A stretch of DNA of 64,000 nucleotides from Oxalobacter formigenes (GTDB lineage Bacteria; Pseudomonadota; Gammaproteobacteria; Burkholderiales; Burkholderiaceae_D), in assembly GCF_027158485.1 (NCBI RefSeq), contig NZ_JAMKYJ010000004.1; one strand, 5' to 3'. Position 1 is the first letter of the stretch, and every line of letters begins with the position of its first letter. The translations under genes and the position numbers were made by a program. The notes under the pieces are model-generated. The model saw only the letters and a list, made by a program, of their open reading frames with translations. It made no database searches and had not been told where the DNA came from. Positions 9,132 to 17,901 of the stretch are shown here, piece by piece.

Positions 9132-10460
9132 ATGAGAACAGTGGAAATCAAGGTGCCTGACATAGGCGACTTCAAGGATGTGGAAGTCATCGAAGTGATG
9201 GTGAAAGAAGGGGACGAGATCGCGAAAGACCAGTCAATCGTGCTGGTGGAGTCGGACAAGGCGAGCATGGAAATCCCTTCGTCGGAATCGGGGAAAGTCA
9301 GGGAACTGAAAGTCAAATTGGGAGACAAGGTTTCCGAAGGCTCGGTTTTGCTTGTGCTGGATTCGGAAGAGGCTGAAAAGGCTGATCCTGACGAAAAACC
9401 TGCCGAAAGTGTACCTGCCAAAGCGGCTGCGAACGCCATTCCTCCAGCCAGCGTTGTGGTGGTTGAGGAAAAGCCGGCGCAAACATCACCGAAGGTGGAA
9501 GTCGCGATCTATGAAGCACAAGACTCCGTTCCCGATCACAAGCTGAATACCGTTGCGGCGCACGCTTCGCCTTCAGTCAGAAAATATGCCCGTGAACTGG
9601 GTGTCGATTTGAGACGGGTAAGCGGGTCAGGCCCGAAAAAGCGGGTTTTGAAAGAAGACGTCCAGCTCTATGTGAAAACCATGCTGAACAGGGACGGATC
9701 GTCCAACCGGTTCGACAATTTCATGAATCTGCCGCCCTGGCCATCTCTTGATTTTGCCCAGTTCGGCGAAACCGAATTGCAGCCTCTTTCACGGATCAAG
9801 AAAATCAGCGGCCCCAACCTGCACCGTAACTGGGTGATGATCCCGCACGTGACCCAGTATGATCAGGCAGATGTGACCGATCTTGAAGTTTTCCGGAAAC
9901 AGGCCAATGAAAGGCACAAAAACGAAGGCGTGAAACTGACCGTTTTATCCTTCGTCATCAAGGCTTGCGTGGCAGCATTGAAAAAATATCCGCAGTTCAA
10001 TGCGTCCGTCGATGCAACCGGCGAAAACCTGATTTTAAAGCGTTACTACCATATCGGATTTGCTGCCGACACGGTTCACGGTCTGGTGGTGCCAGTCATC
10101 CGAAATGCCGATAAAAAAGGATTGCTGGAAATTTCGCGGGAACTGGCCCAGTTGTCGGCACTCGCCCGTGAAGGAAAACTCAATCCGTCCGATATGCAGG
10201 GTGCGAGTTTTACGATAACGTCTTTAGGGGGGATCGGAGGCACGTATTTCACTCCCTTGATCAATGCGCCTGAAGTCGCGATTGTCGGCCTGTCACGCAT
10301 TTCGACACAACCCGTGTGGGATGGCCTGCAATTCCTGCCACGGCAGATCCTGCCGTTGTCCTTGTCTTACGACCATCGTGTTATCGATGGGGCGGAAGGC
10401 ACGCGTTTCATCACTTATCTGTCCGAGGTACTGGGCGATATGAAAGAAACGCTTCTTTAA
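9132..10460 (+). CDS. aceF: Pyruvate dehydrogenase E2, dihydrolipoamide acetyltransferase
   Basis: Core of the PDH complex. It carries the acetyl group on a lipoyl lysine and passes it to CoA. Domain order in 442 residues: one lipoyl domain (1-75, lipoylated Lys at about 43 in ESDKASME), an Ala/Pro/Val/Glu-rich linker, an E3/E1-binding domain (ASPSVRKYARELGVDL, about 140-180) and the catalytic acyltransferase domain ending with the active-site block SYDHRVIDGAEG. It has a single lipoyl domain, fewer than many gammaproteobacterial AceF proteins. The lipoyl-domain DNA is almost identical to that of lpdA downstream (see findings). Confidence 0.96.
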   Translation: MRTVEIKVPDIGDFKDVEVIEVMVKEGDEIAKDQSIVLVESDKASMEIPSSESGKVRELKVKLGDKVSEGSVLLVLDSEEAEKADPDEKPAESVPAKAAANAIPPASVVVVEEKPAQTSPKVEVAIYEAQDSVPDHKLNTVAAHASPSVRKYARELGVDLRRVSGSGPKKRVLKEDVQLYVKTMLNRDGSSNRFDNFMNLPPWPSLDFAQFGETELQPLSRIKKISGPNLHRNWVMIPHVTQYDQADVTDLEVFRKQANERHKNEGVKLTVLSFVIKACVAALKKYPQFNASVDATGENLILKRYYHIGFAADTVHGLVVPVIRNADKKGLLEISRELAQLSALAREGKLNPSDMQGASFTITSLGGIGGTYFTPLINAPEVAIVGLSRISTQPVWDGLQFLPRQILPLSLSYDHRVIDGAEGTRFITYLSEVLGDMKETLL

Positions 10461-10510
10461 AATGAAAACCGGTTGGACTGCCAGAGAGAACTGACAAGGA
10501 AATGCAGACG

Positions 10511-12265
10511 ATGAAAACAGTGGAAATCAGGGTGCCGGACATAGGCGATTCCGAGAATGTGGAAGTCATCGAAGTGATGGTGAAGGAAGGGGACGAGATC
10601 GCGAAAGACCAGTCAATCGTGCTGGTGGAATCGGACAAGGCGAGCATGGAAATCCCTTCGCCGGAATCGGGGAAAGTCCGGGAGCTCAAAATCAAGCTGG
10701 GGGACAAGGTTTCCGAAGGGACACTATTACTTACACTGGATGTCGAAGATTTACCGGTTTCTTCTGTCGAACAACCGAAGGCTGGCAGTGAACAAAACGA
10801 CCATCCGGCAAAAGCTGTTTCTCCTGCTCTTGGAAGAAATGGCACAAAAAACATCATTGAATGCGATACGCTGGTTCTCGGAGCCGGTCCGGGAGGCTAT
10901 ACGGCAGCGTTCAGGGCTGCCGATCTGGGCCAGAAAGTCGTCATTGTCGAACGTTATCCCGTTCTGGGCGGTGTTTGCCTGAATGTCGGATGCATTCCCT
11001 CAAAGGCACTCCTTCATGCCGCCAAAGTGATCACGGAAGCGGAAGAAATGAATGAGGCCGGAGTCAGTTTTTCCAAACCTGAAATCGATCCGGGGAAACT
11101 GAACCAGTGGAAACAGGGTGTGGTGGACAAACTGACTGGCGGACTGGCCGCGCTTGCCAGAGCACGGAAGATACAGATTCTGCAGGGAAAAGGCCAGTTT
11201 ACCGGCGCGTATGAAATGGAAGTGACAGGCGAGAATGAAAACTGGTCAGTACGATTCAAAAACGCGATCATTGCTGCCGGTTCGTCTGCTGCCAAATTGC
11301 CCGGTTTTCCATATGGGCATCCTGCGCTTGTCGATTCGACGGGTGCGCTTGATCTGAAAAAAATCCCTGAAAAAATGCTGGTTATCGGTGGGGGAATCAT
11401 CGGACTCGAGATGGCCTGTGTATATGATGCACTGGGCGCGAAAGTCACGATTGCCGAGTTTTCGGATGGCCTGATTCCTGCAGCTGACAGGGATGTCGTC
11501 CAGCCGCTTCTTGAACGGATCAGAAAACGCTATGAGGCCATTTATACCAATACCAGAGTATCGAGGCTGGAAGAGAACGGCGATCGCCTGACGGCAAGTT
11601 TCGAAGGGCAGGGAGCGCCGAAGGAATCCGGGCAATACGATCTTGTACTGGTTGCGGTAGGCCGTCGTCCTAACGGAAAACTGATCGGAGCGGAAAAAGC
11701 GGGTGTTCAGGTCGATGAACGCGGTTTCATACCGGTCAACCGACAACAGCAGACGAACGTGCCGCATATTTATGCCATCGGCGATATCTGTGGCGAGCCC
11801 ATGCTGGCACACAAGGCCAGTTATGAAGGCAAAATAGCGGCTGAAGTGATTGCGGGGCAGAAAGCCGAATACGATGCCATGACGGTACCTTCCGTCGCGT
11901 ATACCGATCCCGAAATTGCCTGGATGGGCCTGACGGAAGAGGAAGCGGAAAAGAAAGGAATACCTGTCGAAAAATCAGTATTTCCATGGAACGCTTCGGG
12001 CCGGAACCTGACGATGGGGCGCAGGGATGGCCTGACCAAGCTGTTGTGGGACAAATCCTCGAAACGCCTGCTGGGCGCCGCGATTGCCGGAACGGGTGCA
12101 GGCGAACTCTTGTCCGAAACGACGCTGGCTTTCGAAATGGGTGCCGATCTGGAGGATATTGCCCTGACGATCCATCCCCATCCATCTTTATCGGAAACAG
12201 TCATGTTCGCGGCGGAAATCGGGCTGGGGACGATTACAGACCTTTATATACCCCGAAAAAAATAA
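10511..12265 (+). CDS. lpdA: Dihydrolipoamide dehydrogenase (PDH E3) with N-terminal lipoyl domain
   Basis: FAD enzyme that reoxidises the dihydrolipoyl groups of E2 and reduces NAD+. In 584 residues it carries an extra N-terminal lipoyl domain (1-75), then an FAD-binding motif (VLGAGPGGYTAAF), the redox disulfide GGVCLNVGCIPSK, an NAD motif (VIGGGIIGLEMA) and the catalytic HPHPSLSE. The lipoyl-E3 fusion is known from Neisseria and Ralstonia relatives. An ATG at 10502 lies only one base from the AAGGA box, whereas ATG at 10511 has normal spacing, so 10511 is preferred. Confidence 0.95.
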   Translation: MKTVEIRVPDIGDSENVEVIEVMVKEGDEIAKDQSIVLVESDKASMEIPSPESGKVRELKIKLGDKVSEGTLLLTLDVEDLPVSSVEQPKAGSEQNDHPAKAVSPALGRNGTKNIIECDTLVLGAGPGGYTAAFRAADLGQKVVIVERYPVLGGVCLNVGCIPSKALLHAAKVITEAEEMNEAGVSFSKPEIDPGKLNQWKQGVVDKLTGGLAALARARKIQILQGKGQFTGAYEMEVTGENENWSVRFKNAIIAAGSSAAKLPGFPYGHPALVDSTGALDLKKIPEKMLVIGGGIIGLEMACVYDALGAKVTIAEFSDGLIPAADRDVVQPLLERIRKRYEAIYTNTRVSRLEENGDRLTASFEGQGAPKESGQYDLVLVAVGRRPNGKLIGAEKAGVQVDERGFIPVNRQQQTNVPHIYAIGDICGEPMLAHKASYEGKIAAEVIAGQKAEYDAMTVPSVAYTDPEIAWMGLTEEEAEKKGIPVEKSVFPWNASGRNLTMGRRDGLTKLLWDKSSKRLLGAAIAGTGAGELLSETTLAFEMGADLEDIALTIHPHPSLSETVMFAAEIGLGTITDLYIPRKK

Positions 12266-12295
12266 TTAGGGGTATTGTCCTGCACGATGAGCTGC

Positions 12296-13024
12296 TCAAG
12301 GATCAAGCGGCTCATCCAGTTTATTCAAATCGTTAACGTCCAGATATCGCCATTCTCCAGCGGGAAGCGACTCTTCAAGAGCGAATCCGCCAATAGCTGA
12401 CCGGTGGAGCTTTTCAACCCGATTGCCCGCGGCGGCAACCATGCGTTTGACCTGATGGTATTTCCCTTCGGCAATGACGAGCCTCATCCGGTATTCATCG
12501 AAACTTTCGCATGAGAGCGCTTTTGTCATACCGGTTTCATCCTTCAGCTGGACACCGTTTTTCAGTTTTTCGAGCTGGGATTCATCAATCTCTGCATTTG
12601 TTGAGATTTCATAAACTTTCGGCACTTTCTTTTTCGGGGACGTGTAGCGATGAATGAAATCGCCGTCATCCGAGAGGAGAAGCAATCCTGTCGTGTCCTG
12701 ATCCAGCCGTCCGACGCATTGCAGGCCCCGCTGGATGAATTGGGTAGGGAAAAGGGTAAAAACACTGGAGTGATGCTGTGGCTGATGGGAACATTCAAAG
12801 CCTGACGGCTTGTTCAGGACGATGTACAGGTGTTCCCTGTAAACCCAGTCTTCACCGTCAACTGAAAAATGGAGTGCATCTGTTTCGAAACGACGGTCAG
12901 GATCGGTACAAACGACATCGCCTGCATGAACGCGGCCTTGCCTTACAAGCGTGCGACACAGCTTTCTGCTGCCGAAGCCCTGGCGTTGAAGAATCTTTTC
13001 CAATGTCATTTCCATAGTTGGCAT
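12296..13024 (-). CDS. rsuA: 16S rRNA pseudouridine(516) synthase RsuA-like
   Basis: Pseudouridine synthase acting on small-subunit rRNA (U516 in E. coli). The 242-residue product begins with an S4 RNA-binding domain (MTLEKILQRQGFGSRKLCRTLVRQGRV). The catalytic domain has the active-site aspartate in VGRLDQDTTGLLLLSDDG and the RsuA-family block GKYHQVKRMVAAAGNRV. ATG at 13024 has an AGGA box at a reasonable distance; nearby ATGs at 13015 and 13009 are also possible. It is convergent with lpdA. RsuA and the related RluE/RluF branches look alike, so target specificity is inferred. Confidence 0.85.
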   Translation of the reverse strand: MPTMEMTLEKILQRQGFGSRKLCRTLVRQGRVHAGDVVCTDPDRRFETDALHFSVDGEDWVYREHLYIVLNKPSGFECSHQPQHHSSVFTLFPTQFIQRGLQCVGRLDQDTTGLLLLSDDGDFIHRYTSPKKKVPKVYEISTNAEIDESQLEKLKNGVQLKDETGMTKALSCESFDEYRMRLVIAEGKYHQVKRMVAAAGNRVEKLHRSAIGGFALEESLPAGEWRYLDVNDLNKLDEPLDP

Positions 13025-13090
13025 TGTAAAAGAATTCCTGCACAAAAACGCGAAAATCGTTTTTATGTCATTATATGTACCGAGGGCAAT

Positions 13091-13117
13091 AAAAAACCCC
13101 ACTATGAAGCGGGGTTT
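13091..13117 (-). terminator. Intrinsic terminator of the cold-shock gene
   Basis: On the minus strand AAACCCCGC, a short loop, then GTGGGGTTTTTT, starting 24 bases past the cold-shock gene stop. The GC stem followed by a T-tract is a clear rho-independent terminator. Confidence 0.85.
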
Positions 13118-13140
13118 CTAAGGTCTCATCCAACCGGTAA

Positions 13141-13344
13141 TTATACGGATTGAATGTTGGAAGCCTGTTTGCCTTTTGGGCCCTGAGTGACTTCAAATTG
13201 AACCTTTTGTCCTTCTTTCAAGGTTTTGAAGCCATTCATGTTAATTGCGGAGAAGTGTGCGAACAAATCTTCACCACCGTCTTCCGGGGTAATAAAACCG
13301 AAACCTTTAGAATCGTTAAACCACTTGACTGTACCAGTTGCCAT
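13141..13344 (-). CDS. cspA: Cold-shock domain protein
   Basis: A 67-residue single cold-shock domain that binds single-stranded RNA and DNA and acts as an RNA chaperone. Both nucleic-acid-binding motifs are present: KGFGFITP (RNP1-type) and DLFAHFSAI (RNP2-type), after the canonical start MATGTVKWFND. It is transcribed divergently from clpS with an unusually long leader (about 125 bases) and ends in a clear terminator. Bacteria often carry several csp paralogues, so the symbol is generic and cold induction is not shown by sequence alone. Confidence 0.93.
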   Translation of the reverse strand: MATGTVKWFNDSKGFGFITPEDGGEDLFAHFSAINMNGFKTLKEGQKVQFEVTQGPKGKQASNIQSV

Positions 13345-13475
13345 AAAAGAGGGTCTTTCTATAAAAACGCATTATGCTTGTGAAACCAACGGAAAAAACG
13401 AGTTTGATCCGAACCAGTCCTTTTTTATAATGTTGCTGTCGCCAGGCACTGGACCATGCGCCTGTCAACCAGTCC

Positions 13476-13504
13476 ATTGTTGGCGCAAAGATAGTCAAAG
13501 TCAA
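13476..13504 (-). promoter_or_regulatory. cspA: Candidate promoter and long leader of the cold-shock gene
   Basis: On the minus strand TTGACT (13499-13504), a 17-base spacer and AACAAT (13476-13481), predicting a 5' untranslated region of about 125 bases before the ATG at 13344. This leader contains inverted sequence around 13441-13466. The whole 13345-13676 gap holds no convincing gene; the remaining part probably carries the clpS promoter. Confidence 0.5.
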
Positions 13505-13676
13505 GCGATTTTCCCAAAAAACGGCGGATTTTTGATGTAGGCTAAAAATTTGATGGCAACGCTGCAACCGTCGGGTGGCGACAGGCTGCACGAAGAGTTA
13601 AAAACACGTATTATCAAATGTGAACTTTGCGTTCGCGCACAAGCAGAAACTTTTAATTCGGTATAAAGTAAAAGCA

Positions 13677-13985
13677 ATGGTTACACAGCAGGAAAAAGAG
13701 GTACTACTGGAAAAAGAGGCAGCCATTTTAAAAGCGCCTCCGATGTATAAGGTAGTTTTGTTAAACGATGATTTCACGCCAATGGAATTCGTGATATCCG
13801 TTTTGCAGGAATATTTTTTCAAGGACAGGGAAGCAGCTACCCGGATAATGCTGAAAGTGCATCACGAGGGTAAAGGAATCTGCGGAATTTTCCCGAAGGA
13901 TATCGCAAACACGAAGGTGGAATTGGTCTTGAAACATGCCCGTGGCGAAGGGCATCCATTGCAATGTACGATGGAGGAAGCATGA
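13677..13985 (+). CDS. clpS: ATP-dependent Clp protease adaptor ClpS
   Basis: Adaptor that binds N-degron substrates and delivers them to ClpAP. The 102-residue protein shows the core PPMYKVVLLNDDFTPMEFVISVLQ with the substrate-pocket residues (NDD), then VHHEGKGICGIFPKDIA. The conserved M/H positions of the binding pocket are present. ATG at 13677 lacks a strong Shine-Dalgarno box. The stop overlaps the clpA start (ATGA), which indicates translational coupling with its partner gene. Confidence 0.95.
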   Translation: MVTQQEKEVLLEKEAAILKAPPMYKVVLLNDDFTPMEFVISVLQEYFFKDREAATRIMLKVHHEGKGICGIFPKDIANTKVELVLKHARGEGHPLQCTMEEA

Positions 13986-16297
13986 TTGCGCAAGAATTGG
14001 AAGTCAGCTTGCATATGGCCTTTGTAGAGGCGCGTCAGGCACGATATGAATTTATAACTGTTGAGCATTTGCTTTTGGCACTGCTGGACAATCCTTCTGC
14101 GTCTGAAGTATTGAAAGCATGCAATGCCGATATTCCCGCGCTGAAAAAAATGCTCAGCGATTTTGTGAGCGATAACACCCCGATCGTCCCGGGTACCGCG
14201 GAAGTGGATACCCAGCCGACCCTCGGATTCCAGCGTGTTATCCAGCGGGCGATCATGCATGTCCAGTCCGCATCGAACGGGAAGAAAGAGGTAACCGGCG
14301 CAAATGTTCTGGTCGCCATTTTCGGCGAAAAGGATTCGCATGCCGTTTACTACCTGCACCAGCAGGGCGTGACCCGTCTGGATGTGGTCAACTACATTTC
14401 CCATGGCGTTCGCAAGAACGTCCAGTCCGAAATGCCGAAACAGGCTGAGGGTGCCGAGGAAATGCAGGGCGAGGCAGGCGTTGCCGGCAAGGATTCACCT
14501 CTGGATCTTTATACCCTTAACCTGAACAAACAGGCCGCGTCGGGAAAAATCGATCCGCTGATCGGCCGTGAAGAAGAAATCGACCGTGTCATTCAGGTCC
14601 TGTGCCGCAGACGCAAGAACAATCCCCTGCTGGTCGGCGAGGCCGGTGTCGGCAAGACGGCGCTGGCTGAGGGGCTCGCATGGCGTATCACCCAGAATTC
14701 CGTGCCGGATGTTTTGCACGATGCCGTCGTTTATGCACTCGATATGGGTGCGCTTCTGGCAGGAACGAAATATCGGGGCGATTTCGAACAGCGTCTGAAA
14801 GCCGTGCTGAAACAGTTGAGCGACAATCCAAATTCGATTCTGTTCATCGATGAAATCCATACCATTATCGGAGCCGGTTCGGCTTCGGGTGGTACGCTGG
14901 ATGCGTCCAACCTGTTGAAACCGGCCCTGTCTGGCGGTCAGCTGAAATGCATCGGCGCAACGACCTTTACCGAATATCGTGGCGTCTTTGAAAAAGACCA
15001 TGCACTGGCACGCCGTTTCCAGAAAATCGACGTGAACGAACCGACGGTCGAACAGACGGTGCAAATATTGCGTGGCCTGAAATCGCGCTTCGAGGAACAC
15101 CACAAGGTCAAGTATTCTGTGTCTGCATTGATATCGGCGGCCGAACTGTCTGCCCGTTTCATCAACGACCGGCAGTTGCCGGACAAGGCAATCGACGTGA
15201 TCGATGAAGCCGGTGCTGCACAGCGCATTTTGCCGAAATCGAAACAGAAGAAAACGATCGGCAAGGCCGAAATCGAGGACATCATCTCGAAGATTGCCCG
15301 TATTCCTGCCCAGTCGGTCAATCAGGACGACCGGAGCAAATTGCAGAATCTGGATCGCGATCTGAAAAGCGTGGTTTTCGGTCAGGATGCCGCTATCGAC
15401 GCACTGTCTGCCAGCATCAAGATGGCACGTGCCGGTCTGGGCAAGACCGACAAACCGATTGGCGCCTTCCTCTTCTCCGGGCCGACCGGGGTGGGCAAGA
15501 CCGAAGTGGCAAAACAGCTCGCTTTCACATTGGGAATCGATCTGATCCGTTTCGACATGTCTGAATACATGGAACGCCATGCCGTCAGCCGCATGATCGG
15601 CGCGCCTCCGGGATATGTCGGTTTCGATCAGGGAGGTTTGCTGACGGAAGCCATTACGAAAAAACCGCATGCGGTTCTGTTGCTCGATGAAATTGAAAAA
15701 GCCCACCCGGACATTTTCAGTATCCTCTTGCAGGTCATGGATCACGGTACTCTGACGGACAATAATGGCCGCAAGGCTGATTTCCGTAACGTCATCATCA
15801 TCATGACGACCAACGCGGGGGCGGAAAGTCTGCAGAAATCGTCCATCGGTTTCACCAACCAGAAGGAAAAAGGTGACGAAATGGTCGACATCAAGCGAAT
15901 GTTTACGCCTGAGTTCCGGAATCGTCTCGACGGCATCATCAGCTTCTCCGCCCTGAATGAGGACATCATTCTGCGGGTCGTCGACAAATTCCTGATGCAG
16001 CTTGAAGAACAGTTGCACGAGAAGAAAGTCGAAGCCATCTTTACCGAAGCCTTGCGCAAGTTCCTGGCGAAAAAAGGTTTCGATCCATTGATGGGCGCCC
16101 GTCCGATGTTGCGCCTGATTCAGGATCTGATCCGCAAGGCACTGGCAGACGAACTGCTGTTCGGCAAACTGGTGGCCGGTGGTTCCGTTATCGTCGATCT
16201 GGACGACAAGGAAGAGATCAAACTGGAATTTCCGGAAAATGCCGGTGTATCGGACAAGTTCCAGCTGCCGGAAAGCAACGCGCTGGAACTGGATTGA
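13982..16297 (+). CDS. clpA: ATP-dependent Clp protease ATP-binding subunit ClpA
   Basis: Hexameric AAA+ unfoldase that feeds proteins into ClpP. In 771 residues it has the N-terminal substrate/ClpS-binding domain (1-145), the D1 module (Walker A GEAGVGKTALAEG, Walker B FIDEIHTIIGAG) and the D2 module (Walker A GPTGVGKTEVAK, Walker B LLLDEIEKAHPD), and a C-terminal domain ending after GFDPLMGARPMLRLIQD. No long M-domain coiled coil is present, so it is ClpA and not ClpB. ATG at 13982 overlaps the clpS stop. A hairpin terminator follows at once. Confidence 0.97.
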   Translation: MIAQELEVSLHMAFVEARQARYEFITVEHLLLALLDNPSASEVLKACNADIPALKKMLSDFVSDNTPIVPGTAEVDTQPTLGFQRVIQRAIMHVQSASNGKKEVTGANVLVAIFGEKDSHAVYYLHQQGVTRLDVVNYISHGVRKNVQSEMPKQAEGAEEMQGEAGVAGKDSPLDLYTLNLNKQAASGKIDPLIGREEEIDRVIQVLCRRRKNNPLLVGEAGVGKTALAEGLAWRITQNSVPDVLHDAVVYALDMGALLAGTKYRGDFEQRLKAVLKQLSDNPNSILFIDEIHTIIGAGSASGGTLDASNLLKPALSGGQLKCIGATTFTEYRGVFEKDHALARRFQKIDVNEPTVEQTVQILRGLKSRFEEHHKVKYSVSALISAAELSARFINDRQLPDKAIDVIDEAGAAQRILPKSKQKKTIGKAEIEDIISKIARIPAQSVNQDDRSKLQNLDRDLKSVVFGQDAAIDALSASIKMARAGLGKTDKPIGAFLFSGPTGVGKTEVAKQLAFTLGIDLIRFDMSEYMERHAVSRMIGAPPGYVGFDQGGLLTEAITKKPHAVLLLDEIEKAHPDIFSILLQVMDHGTLTDNNGRKADFRNVIIIMTTNAGAESLQKSSIGFTNQKEKGDEMVDIKRMFTPEFRNRLDGIISFSALNEDIILRVVDKFLMQLEEQLHEKKVEAIFTEALRKFLAKKGFDPLMGARPMLRLIQDLIRKALADELLFGKLVAGGSVIVDLDDKEEIKLEFPENAGVSDKFQLPESNALELD

Positions 16298-16311
16298 TTC
16301 TCAATCCGTTT

Positions 16312-16343
16312 AAAAAGCCTGCTTTCCGGAGCAGGCTTTTTTT
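16312..16343. terminator. Bidirectional terminator after clpA
   Basis: AAAAAGCCTGCT, a short loop and AGCAGGCTTTTTTT form a strong hairpin between the convergent clpA and the minus-strand membrane Fe-S gene. It can serve both. Confidence 0.88.
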
Positions 16344-17763
16344 ATGTCAGGAAACAATTCGTCCAGACGGCGAAAAGCAAGGCCACTGACAAGCAGTAAA
16401 TAAAAAACGCGATCATGTTGGCAAGATGAATGCGGCCAAAAATTATCCTGATGCCCAGCCAGACCGAAAACAGGGACGCAGCGGTCAGGACCATGAATTG
16501 AAATACCGGTTTCCACCCTGAATGAAATCCATAAGCTTCCCAAAGTGAAAAACCGATCTGGCTGATACCCAGAAAAATACCGAAACCAGTGACAGGAATC
16601 AGGCAAAGCGCCAATTGTTTCCACAGGATGCCATTGCCTGAGACAAGAGCAGCCAGACGAAGCAGGACGACTATCATCAGTGCCAGTGCCGAGCCGCTGA
16701 TGATGATGAAAATCAGGAGAAACGGACTCGATGGACTGGCAGACAGCCACCAGGGCAAATCGCTGGCTGCCAAAACGTCCAGCTGTGCAAGTCGAAGAAT
16801 GAACTGGCTATAAAGAACGTTTCCACGCCACGCCAGTGCCGCTGTACAGATCCCGGTCACACCCCATAGAAGCAAAAACAATTCGGAACCTGATATTCTG
16901 TTTTCGGGAGTCGTCACTATTTCAGAGGAAGGCGATCTGAATCCAAGTTCAACGGCATTTCTGTGACCGAGACAGCGGCCACAGGCATGGCAGCCGGACA
17001 TGCCCTGCATTTGGCGGACATTGATCAGCGTGGGGCAATCTAGGCGTTCCTGCTGTCCGGAATATTGTTCCCATTTTTCCCTGTCGACTTTGTAATAAAT
17101 GGGCGACAGTCTGGCCAGCAAGCCGAAAATTCCATTGCCGGGGCAAAGGTACATGCACCAGATACGTTTTCCGTTGCCATATAAAAAACCGGTAAGCAGT
17201 GCCAGACACGTGGGGATTCCAAGCAGAACCAGAGTGGCCGGGAAATTGTCGTATACAGCAATCAGCTGTCCATATAAAACCGTACCGGTCAGAACAGTAC
17301 ATGGCCAGCCTTTCCAGCGAATCCATCGGGGAATAGAGCGTTTTTGCCCGTGACGGCTGATGAATTCAGTCAGTGTCCCATCGGGACAAAAAAGGCCGCA
17401 CCAGATTCGTCCGCAGACCATCATGCTCAAAACGATCAGGGGCCATCCTGTCCCCCAGAATATCAGTCGCGAAAAATCGGAAATGCTGTCATAAACGCGT
17501 TCATCGATAAAATTGCCCGACAAGGCCGGCAATAACAAAAGGGAAAAATAAAGAAGGACGACCAGCCACTGAATCAGGGATACAGCTTTCCTGTGATGTC
17601 TCAAAACCTTTTCAATGCGAGAAAGGCTGTCGGCAGAATGGGGAAAAGTTTCATCAGCACGAATGGACTTGTCTTCAGATAACACGGAATATTCGGCAGG
17701 TTTTAAACTTGTCGTCTTGATGACTACCGTTTTTCGGAAAAGGTCTTTTTCAATGTCGTTCAT
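16342..17763 (-). CDS. Polytopic membrane 4Fe-4S protein, NapH/NosR/YccM-like
   Basis: About 473 residues with several strongly hydrophobic helices (near residues 65-82, 105-118, 155-200 and at least four in the C-terminal third). Cysteine motifs are those of the NapH/NosR/FixG superfamily: CGRIWCGLFCPDG near residue 117, WCMYLCPGNG near 205 and a ferredoxin-like cluster (single C followed by CHACGRC) near 250. Such proteins pass electrons across the inner membrane to periplasmic reductases or help build them. No reductase gene is nearby, so the partner is unknown. The C-terminal membrane half is longer than in NapH. An in-frame GTG lies two codons upstream of the chosen ATG. Confidence 0.72.
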   Translation of the reverse strand: MNDIEKDLFRKTVVIKTTSLKPAEYSVLSEDKSIRADETFPHSADSLSRIEKVLRHHRKAVSLIQWLVVLLYFSLLLLPALSGNFIDERVYDSISDFSRLIFWGTGWPLIVLSMMVCGRIWCGLFCPDGTLTEFISRHGQKRSIPRWIRWKGWPCTVLTGTVLYGQLIAVYDNFPATLVLLGIPTCLALLTGFLYGNGKRIWCMYLCPGNGIFGLLARLSPIYYKVDREKWEQYSGQQERLDCPTLINVRQMQGMSGCHACGRCLGHRNAVELGFRSPSSEIVTTPENRISGSELFLLLWGVTGICTAALAWRGNVLYSQFILRLAQLDVLAASDLPWWLSASPSSPFLLIFIIISGSALALMIVVLLRLAALVSGNGILWKQLALCLIPVTGFGIFLGISQIGFSLWEAYGFHSGWKPVFQFMVLTAASLFSVWLGIRIIFGRIHLANMIAFFIYCLSVALLFAVWTNCFLT

Positions 17764-17901
17764 CGCCACGGTATTTTAAAGCTTCTTGTCCACGGCTTGT
17801 ATCCAGTGCAATAATGCATGGCATATCGCCAAACGGTTTGGCATTGAATATGAATGACATTGCCGGAACCGGATTCTTAATCATTTTTTGGGAAATCAAT
17901 T

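Noticed and set aside
12252..12280. TACCCC...GGGGTA inverted repeat between lpdA and rsuA
   Set aside because: The loop is long and there is no T-tract, so it is not a convincing terminator.
14495..16018. 507-codon minus-strand open frame inside clpA
   Set aside because: Antisense shadow of ClpA; rich in His/Phe/Arg as expected of an antisense frame, with no known motif.
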